This document shows, piece by piece, positions 4,563 through 13,555 of a stretch of DNA of 13,555 bases. Below the pieces are notes generated by a model, which saw nothing but the letters and a program-made list of their open reading frames with translations, had not been told where the DNA came from and made no database searches. The position numbers and the translations under genes were made by a program. This stretch comes from an uncultured Duncaniella sp. (GTDB lineage: Bacteria > Bacteroidota > Bacteroidia > Bacteroidales > Muribaculaceae): assembly GCF_910577345.1 (NCBI RefSeq), contig NZ_CAJTMT010000046.1:1-13555 (forward strand). Reading direction: 5' to 3'. The stretch's first letter is position 1; each line of letters opens with the position of its first letter.

Positions 4563-7500
4563 ATGTCAGACATAACATTAGCAAAACCCCGCGTAAATTT
4601 CGCGTCGGTTAAAAACCCTCTTCCTTACCCCGATTTCCTCGAGGTGCAGCTGAAGTCGTTCCAGGACTTCCTTCAGCTTGACACACCCCCGGAAAAAAGA
4701 AAAAACGAGGGCCTCTTCAAAGTGTTTGCCGAAAACTTCCCCATCGCTGACACCCGCAACAACTTTGTCCTCGAGTTCCTCGACTACTACATCGACCCGC
4801 CGCGCTACACTATCGACGAGTGTCTCGAACGTGGTCTCACCTACAGTGTGCCCCTCAAGGCAAAACTGAAACTTTACTGTACCGACCCTGATCACGAGGA
4901 TTTCGCAACTGTGATTCAGGACGTATATCTCGGCCCTATCCCCTACATGACTGACAAGGGTACCTTTGTCATCAACGGTGCCGAGCGCGTTGTCGTGTCG
5001 CAGCTTCACCGTTCGCCCGGTGTGTTCTTCGGTCAGAGCACCCATGCCAACGGCACCAAGCTCTACAGCGCCCGTATCATTCCCTTCCGCGGTAGCTGGA
5101 TTGAGTTTGCTACTGACATCAACAACGTGATGTATGCCTACATCGACCGTAAGAAGAAACTCCCCGTAACCACCCTTCTCCGTGCCATCGGTCTCGAAAG
5201 CGACAAGGACATCATCGAGATCTTCGGCCTCGCCGAGGAAATCAAGGTCAACAAGACCAATCTCAAGAAAGCCGTGGGCCGCAAGCTTGCAGCCCGTGTG
5301 CTCAAGACTTGGGTCGAGGACTTCGTTGACGAAGATACCGGTGAAGTTGTTTCGATCGAGCGTAACGACGTGATTCTCGACCGCGAGACCGTCCTCGAAG
5401 AAGACAATATCCAGGAAATCCTTGATTCGGGCGTGCAGACTGTACTTCTCCACAAGGAAGACGCCAACACCTCCGACTATTCAATCATATTCAACACCCT
5501 CCAGAAGGATACCTCCAACTCCGAGAAGGAAGCTATCCAGTACATCTACCGACAGCTCCGTAACGCCGAGCCGCCGGATGATGCCAGCGCGCGCGAAGTC
5601 ATCACCAACCTTTTCTTCTCTGAAAAGCGCTATGACCTCGGCGAAGTGGGCCGCTACCGTATCAACAAGAAACTCGGCCTCACTACTTCGATGGACGTGA
5701 AGGTTCTCACCAAGGAGGACATCATCGCCATCATCAAATACCTCATCGAGCTCATCAACTCGAAAACCGACGTCGACGACATCGACCACCTCAGCAACCG
5801 TCGTGTCCGCACTGTAGGCGAGCAGCTCTACAATCAGTTCAACGTCGGTCTCGCACGTATGTCGCGCACCATCCGTGAGCGCATGAACGTCCGCGACAAT
5901 GAGGTGTTCACCCCGATCGACCTTATCAACGCCAAGACTATCTCGAGCGTTATCAACACATTCTTCGGCACCAACGCCCTCTCGCAGTTCATGGACCAGA
6001 CCAACCCTCTGGCCGAGATCACCCACAAGCGCCGTATGTCGGCCCTTGGCCCCGGCGGTCTCTCGCGTGAACGCGCAGGTTTTGAGGTGCGCGACGTACA
6101 CTATACACACTACGGCCGTCTCTGTCCTATCGAGACTCCTGAAGGCCCGAACATCGGTCTTATCTCCTCGCTCTGCGTCTATGCTAAGATTAATGACCTC
6201 GGCTTCATCGAGACACCCTACCGTGAGGTTAAGGATGGTGTCGTAAACCTCAAGAACGATGAAGTTGTCTACCTCACCGCTGAAATCGAGGAAGGCAAGA
6301 TCATCGCCCAGGGCAACGCTCCCGTGGAGGACGACGGTAAGTTCATTAACGACCGCGTCAAGGCCCGTCTGGATGCCGACTTCCCTATCGTCGCTCCCGA
6401 CCAGGTCGAACTCATGGACGTTTCGCCCACACAGATTGCATCAATCGCTGCATCTCTCATCCCCTTCCTCGAGCACGACGACGCAAACCGTGCGCTCATG
6501 GGATCAAACATGATGCGTCAGGCGGTTCCCCTGCTCCGCAGCGAGTCGCCTATCGTCGGCACAGGTATCGAAGGCCAGCTCATCCACGACAGCCGCACCC
6601 AGATCATGGCTGAGCGTGAAGGCACCATCGAATTTGTCGATGCCCGCGTCATCCGCATCCGCTATGACCGCACCGAGGACGAGGAATTCGTATCGTTCGA
6701 GGACAGCGTCAAGGAATACCACCTTCCCAAGTTCCGCAAGACCAACCAGAGCACGACCATCGACCTCCGCCCCATCTGCAACAAGGGTCAGCGTGTGAAG
6801 CGCGGCGACATCCTCACCGAAGGTTACTCTACCGAAAAGGGTGAGCTTGCACTCGGCCGCAACCTCAAGGTTGCCTTCATGCCTTGGAAGGGTTACAACT
6901 ATGAGGACGCCATCGTGCTCAACGAGCGTGTTGTCCGCGAAGACATCCTCACCTCTGTCCATGTCGATGAGTACACCCTCGAAGTCCGCGAGACAAAGCG
7001 CGGTATGGAGGAACTCACTTCCGACATCCCCAACGTCTCTGAGGACGCTACCAAGGACCTCGACGAGCGCGGTATCGTGCGCGTGGGTGCCCACATCGTC
7101 CCCGGCGACATCATGATTGGTAAGATTACTCCTAAGGGCGAAAGCGACCCCACTCCTGAGGAAAAACTCCTCCGCGCCATCTTCGGCGACAAGGCCGGCG
7201 ACGTGAAGGATGCTTCGCTCAAGGCTTCTCCCTCGCTCAAGGGTGTTGTCATCGGCACACACCTCTTCCAGAAGGCTGAGAAGAAGAAAACCAAGAAGAG
7301 CGCCAGCGCAGTACTTCCGAAACTCGACGAGGAATATGAGGATCGTCTCAACGACCTTAAGAACCTCCTCATCTCGAAGCTCATGACCCTCACCGAAGGC
7401 AAGACCTCGCAGGGTGTCAAGGACTTCCTCGGAACCGATATCATTCCCAAGGGCTCGAACTTCTCGGCAGCCACCCTGCGTGAGATTGATTTCGATACCA

Positions 7501-8378
7501 TCAACCTTTCGAAGTGGACAACTGATGCGCGCATCAACGATATGATTCGTGCAACCATTGTCAACTACCTCCGCAAGTCGAAGGAAATCGACGCCGAACT
7601 CCGTCGCAAGAAATTCGACATCTCCATCGGCGACGAGCTTCCCTCAGGCATCATGAAGCTTGCCAAGGTCTATGTGGCCAAGAAGCGTAAGATTTCTGTG
7701 GGCGACAAGATGGCAGGTCGTCACGGTAACAAGGGTATCGTTTCGCGCATCGTGCGTCAGGAAGACATGCCCTTCCTTGCCGACGGTACTCCGGTCGACA
7801 TCTGCCTTAACCCGCTCGGTGTGCCTTCGCGTATGAACCTCGGTCAGATTTTCGAGACCGTGCTCGGTTGGGCCGGTCGTGAGCTCGGCGAGAAGTTCGC
7901 AACCCCGATTTTCGACGGTGCGACCCTCGAAGACCTCAACGAGTGGACCGACAAGGCCGGTCTTCCCCGCTACGGTAAGACCTACCTCTACGACGGTGGC
8001 ACAGGCGAACGCTTCGACCAGCCTGCGACCGTGGGTGTCATCTACATGCTTAAGCTCGGTCACATGGTCGAGGACAAGATGCACGCACGTTCGATCGGTC
8101 CGTACTCACTCATCACCCAGCAGCCTCTCGGCGGTAAAGCCCAGTTCGGTGGACAGCGTTTCGGTGAGATGGAAGTTTGGGCGCTCGAAGCATTCGGCGC
8201 CGCCCATATCCTCCAGGAAATCATCACTGTCAAGTCTGACGACGTCACCGGCCGCAGCAAGACCTACGAGGCTATCGTCAAGGGTGAGGCCATGCCCCCC
8301 GCAGGTATCCCCGAGTCGCTCAACGTGCTTCTCCACGAGCTTCGCGGTCTCGGCTTGAGCATCAACCTCGAGCAGTAA
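4563..8378 (+). CDS. rpoB: DNA-directed RNA polymerase subunit beta
   Basis: This is the beta subunit, which with beta' forms the catalytic core of RNA polymerase. It is 1271 residues, against 1342 in E. coli, and complete. The rifampicin-binding region is at residues 467-496 (FFGTNALSQFMDQ...). The residues matching E. coli D516, H526 and S531 are D478, H488 and S493, so the usual resistance positions are wild type. 'RERAGFEVRDVHYTHYGRLC' and 'PIETPEGPNIGLI' follow. The active-centre lysines matching E. coli K1065 and K1073 are K1049 and K1057 in 'GDKMAGRHGNKG'. A lysine-rich run (about 903-913) begins the lineage-specific segment just before a predicted helical stretch. 'GGKAQFGGQRFGEMEVWALEA' closes the conserved C-terminal part. 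The ATG at 4563 gives the expected start. No frameshift is seen. Confidence 0.99.
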   Translation: MSDITLAKPRVNFASVKNPLPYPDFLEVQLKSFQDFLQLDTPPEKRKNEGLFKVFAENFPIADTRNNFVLEFLDYYIDPPRYTIDECLERGLTYSVPLKAKLKLYCTDPDHEDFATVIQDVYLGPIPYMTDKGTFVINGAERVVVSQLHRSPGVFFGQSTHANGTKLYSARIIPFRGSWIEFATDINNVMYAYIDRKKKLPVTTLLRAIGLESDKDIIEIFGLAEEIKVNKTNLKKAVGRKLAARVLKTWVEDFVDEDTGEVVSIERNDVILDRETVLEEDNIQEILDSGVQTVLLHKEDANTSDYSIIFNTLQKDTSNSEKEAIQYIYRQLRNAEPPDDASAREVITNLFFSEKRYDLGEVGRYRINKKLGLTTSMDVKVLTKEDIIAIIKYLIELINSKTDVDDIDHLSNRRVRTVGEQLYNQFNVGLARMSRTIRERMNVRDNEVFTPIDLINAKTISSVINTFFGTNALSQFMDQTNPLAEITHKRRMSALGPGGLSRERAGFEVRDVHYTHYGRLCPIETPEGPNIGLISSLCVYAKINDLGFIETPYREVKDGVVNLKNDEVVYLTAEIEEGKIIAQGNAPVEDDGKFINDRVKARLDADFPIVAPDQVELMDVSPTQIASIAASLIPFLEHDDANRALMGSNMMRQAVPLLRSESPIVGTGIEGQLIHDSRTQIMAEREGTIEFVDARVIRIRYDRTEDEEFVSFEDSVKEYHLPKFRKTNQSTTIDLRPICNKGQRVKRGDILTEGYSTEKGELALGRNLKVAFMPWKGYNYEDAIVLNERVVREDILTSVHVDEYTLEVRETKRGMEELTSDIPNVSEDATKDLDERGIVRVGAHIVPGDIMIGKITPKGESDPTPEEKLLRAIFGDKAGDVKDASLKASPSLKGVVIGTHLFQKAEKKKTKKSASAVLPKLDEEYEDRLNDLKNLLISKLMTLTEGKTSQGVKDFLGTDIIPKGSNFSAATLREIDFDTINLSKWTTDARINDMIRATIVNYLRKSKEIDAELRRKKFDISIGDELPSGIMKLAKVYVAKKRKISVGDKMAGRHGNKGIVSRIVRQEDMPFLADGTPVDICLNPLGVPSRMNLGQIFETVLGWAGRELGEKFATPIFDGATLEDLNEWTDKAGLPRYGKTYLYDGGTGERFDQPATVGVIYMLKLGHMVEDKMHARSIGPYSLITQQPLGGKAQFGGQRFGEMEVWALEAFGAAHILQEIITVKSDDVTGRSKTYEAIVKGEAMPPAGIPESLNVLLHELRGLGLSINLEQ

Positions 8379-8394
8379 TATTTCTCCCCTCATT

Positions 8395-8423
8395 GTCCCG
8401 CCGGGGATTGCTCCCCGGGGGAC
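8395..8423 (+). other. Strong hairpin between rpoB and rpoC
   Basis: GTCCC plus CCGGGGA (8395-8399 and 8401-8407) pairs with TCCCCGGGGGAC (8412-8423). This gives 12 pairs, mostly G-C, with one bulged G (8400) and the loop TTGC. The bases after it are GAAAAATTACTT, with no T-run, so it is not an intrinsic terminator on this strand. It more likely marks an mRNA cleavage or stability boundary, or a pause, inside the rpoBC transcript. Confidence 0.6.
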
Positions 8424-8459
8424 GAAAAATTACTTAATATCGCTTTGAATATCTAAAAT

Positions 8460-12782
<4,323 letters not shown>

Positions 12783-12796
12783 TAACCCACCCCTAT

Positions 12797-12894
12797 GAAT
12801 GGTATGGTTCTCCGGAAGTGATATGATTCTCCGGGAATGGTATAATTCTCCGGAAGTAATATGATTCATTTTCAAGAATGATATAATTCATTTT
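12797..12894. repeat. Five imperfect 19-bp tandem repeats after rpoC
   Basis: The units are 12797-12815, 12816-12834, 12835-12853, 12854-12872 and 12876-12894, with CAA inserted before the last. Odd units start GAATGGTAT or GAATGATAT and even units AAGTGATAT or AAGTAATAT, so the basic period may be a 38-bp pair. The first three end TTCTCCGG and the last two TTCATTTT. The block begins 15 bases after the stop codon and lies inside the rpoC 3' UTR, just ahead of the terminator. No reading frame is apparent. The function is unknown. Confidence 0.85.
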
Positions 12895-12903
12895 AGGCCC
12901 TGT

Positions 12904-12965
12904 TCAGCCAGATAAAGAAGATGCGATAAGAGAAAATCTTGTCGCATCTTTTTTTATCTGGCTGA
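12904..12965 (+). terminator. Very long intrinsic terminator of rpoC
   Basis: TCAGCCAGATAAA (12904-12916) pairs with TTTATCTGGCTGA (12953-12965). AAGATGCGATAAGA (12918-12931) pairs with TCTTGTCGCATCTT (12937-12950) around GAAAA. One T is bulged and there are one or two G-U pairs, giving about 28 pairs in total. The seven T (12949-12955) lie inside the arm, so the inner hairpin plus T-run is the working terminator. The outer pairs can form only if the polymerase reads through. This is the most convincing transcript end in the window. Confidence 0.9.
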
Positions 12966-13343
12966 TTCCTTATTCCCCCCGAATCCACCGTTTTTAATAA
13001 CAATATGGTCCAATCCTAAAATCGGGTTTATATGCGGTGAAAAGGGATACAAACGAACAAAATAAACAAAAGCAACAGAAGTATAATTTACTTGGAATTA
13101 AGCTTTCGTAGCTTCTGACATTATGTAGCTTCTGACATTATGCTGTGATAATGCACTATAATTACTGGTTGAGCCAACAATTGTTTGGAGGGGTATTTTT
13201 AGAACGGCCGGGTTGAATCTGAAAGACAATTTTATGAATAATGGTTTGGATTGGTGATATATTTAGTTAGCTGCGAAGTCCAAATGGAGATCCCATAACC
13301 AGCTTAAATAAAAATAACAAAATGATGAGTAGTTATGTAGGAG
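12966..13343. other. 378 bp without a supported gene
   Basis: The stretch is A+T-rich and unlike the coding sequence before it. I found no gene-length reading frame on either strand, no tRNA and no clear promoter. It holds the 17-bp duplication described separately and a perfect palindrome AACAATTGTT (13176-13185). Near its end is an A-rich run, AAATAAAAATAACAAA (13306-13321), followed by two ATG codons (13322 and 13325). From there a 20-residue frame runs to TAA at 13384, inside the first 48-bp repeat. I do not consider that frame a supported gene. Confidence 0.6.
13108..13141. repeat. Perfect 17-bp tandem duplication
   Basis: GTAGCTTCTGACATTAT occurs twice with no mismatch and no gap (13108-13124 and 13125-13141). 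The end of the second copy can also form a hairpin: CATTAT (13136-13141) with ATAATG (13148-13153) around GCTGTG. Perfect identity suggests a recent slippage duplication or selection to keep both copies. Confidence 0.9.
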
Positions 13344-13555
13344 CAGCGGTGTGGTCTCTTTTTCTGCCGGATGGTAGCCGGTAATCTGCGAATCAGCGGT
13401 GTGGCCTCTCTCTGCCTGATGGCAGCCGGTAAGCAGCGAATCAGCGGTGTGGTCTCTTTTTGCCGGATGGCAGTTGGTAGGCTGCGAATCAGTGATGTGG
13501 TCTCTCTGCCTGATGGCAGCCGGTAAGCAGCGAATCAGCGGTGTGGTCTCTTTTT
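13344..13555. repeat. Tandem array of ~48-bp units, running off the window
   Basis: Four full units (13344-13393, 13394-13441, 13442-13489 and 13490-13535; 50, 48, 48 and 46 bp) and the first 20 bases of a fifth are seen. Each starts CAGCGGTGTGG (unit 4 has CAGTGATGTGG), has a pyrimidine tract, then a GCCGGATGGCAGCCGGTAA-like part, and ends TGCGAAT or AGCGAAT. Length differences fall in the pyrimidine tract. A small stem of the CTGCC/GGCAG type with loop TGAT or GGAT is kept in all units, through G-U pairs in units 1 and 3. There are no unique spacers, so it is not a CRISPR array. It is intergenic minisatellite-like DNA of unknown role. Confidence 0.88.

Noticed and set aside
8395..8423. Intrinsic terminator between rpoB and rpoC
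   Set aside because: The hairpin is strong, but the following bases are A-rich and contain no T-run on the + strand.
12797..12894. Insertion sequence end or attachment site after rpoC
   Set aside because: The 19-bp units are direct repeats with gradual divergence. No transposase or integrase, no flanking target duplication and no tRNA-like site were found nearby.
13344..13555. CRISPR array
   Set aside because: The units are contiguous and similar along their whole length. There are no unique spacers, and no cas gene is in the window.

Overview
The window is the conserved transcription/translation cluster of a Bacteroidota genome: tuf (3' part) - trpT (tRNA-Trp) - secE - nusG - rplK - rplA - rplJ - rplL - rpoB - rpoC, all on the + strand. 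Bacteroidales is the best guess. EF-Tu carries a 'HNHYRPQFYIRT' segment and RpoB a 'TNALSQFMDQTNPL' segment, which I associate with that group. Genes have A-rich stretches before the ATG instead of Shine-Dalgarno sequences. The coding sequence strongly prefers C-ending codons (ctc, atc, gac, aac). A Muribaculaceae-like gut bacterium is plausible but cannot be proven from this window.

Layout. Positions 1-884 hold EF-Tu, lacking its N-terminal part. Positions 885-1011 hold three consecutive hairpins, the last terminator-like and ending 6 bases before tRNA-Trp (1012-1087). secE (1101-1301) and nusG (1326-1877) follow closely. A structured 174-bp leader (1878-2051) precedes rplK-rplA-rplJ (2052-3756), then a 79-bp A-rich leader and rplL (3836-4210). 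A 352-bp intergenic region with a strong hairpin, AT palindromes and two GC-rich hairpins separates rplL from rpoB (4563-8378). An 81-bp gap with a 12-bp hairpin precedes rpoC (8460-12782). After rpoC come a 19-bp tandem repeat, a very long terminator hairpin, and about 590 bp without a convincing gene. That last stretch contains a 17-bp duplication and the start of a tandem array of about 48 bp per unit that runs off the window.

Together the genes supply elongation factor Tu, one tRNA, a Sec translocon subunit, the NusG elongation factor, the L11/L1 and L10/L12 ribosomal stalk proteins, and the two large RNA polymerase subunits. They are probably expressed as a few overlapping transcripts tuned by the intergenic RNA structures. 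All key catalytic and metal-binding residues I checked in RpoB and RpoC are present, and no gene looks frameshifted or broken.

The coding part is ordinary housekeeping DNA, and I do not see an undescribed multi-gene system. What deserves a second look is non-coding: the switch-like rplK leader, the hairpin block in front of tRNA-Trp, the rplL-rpoB region, and the three different repeats after rpoC.
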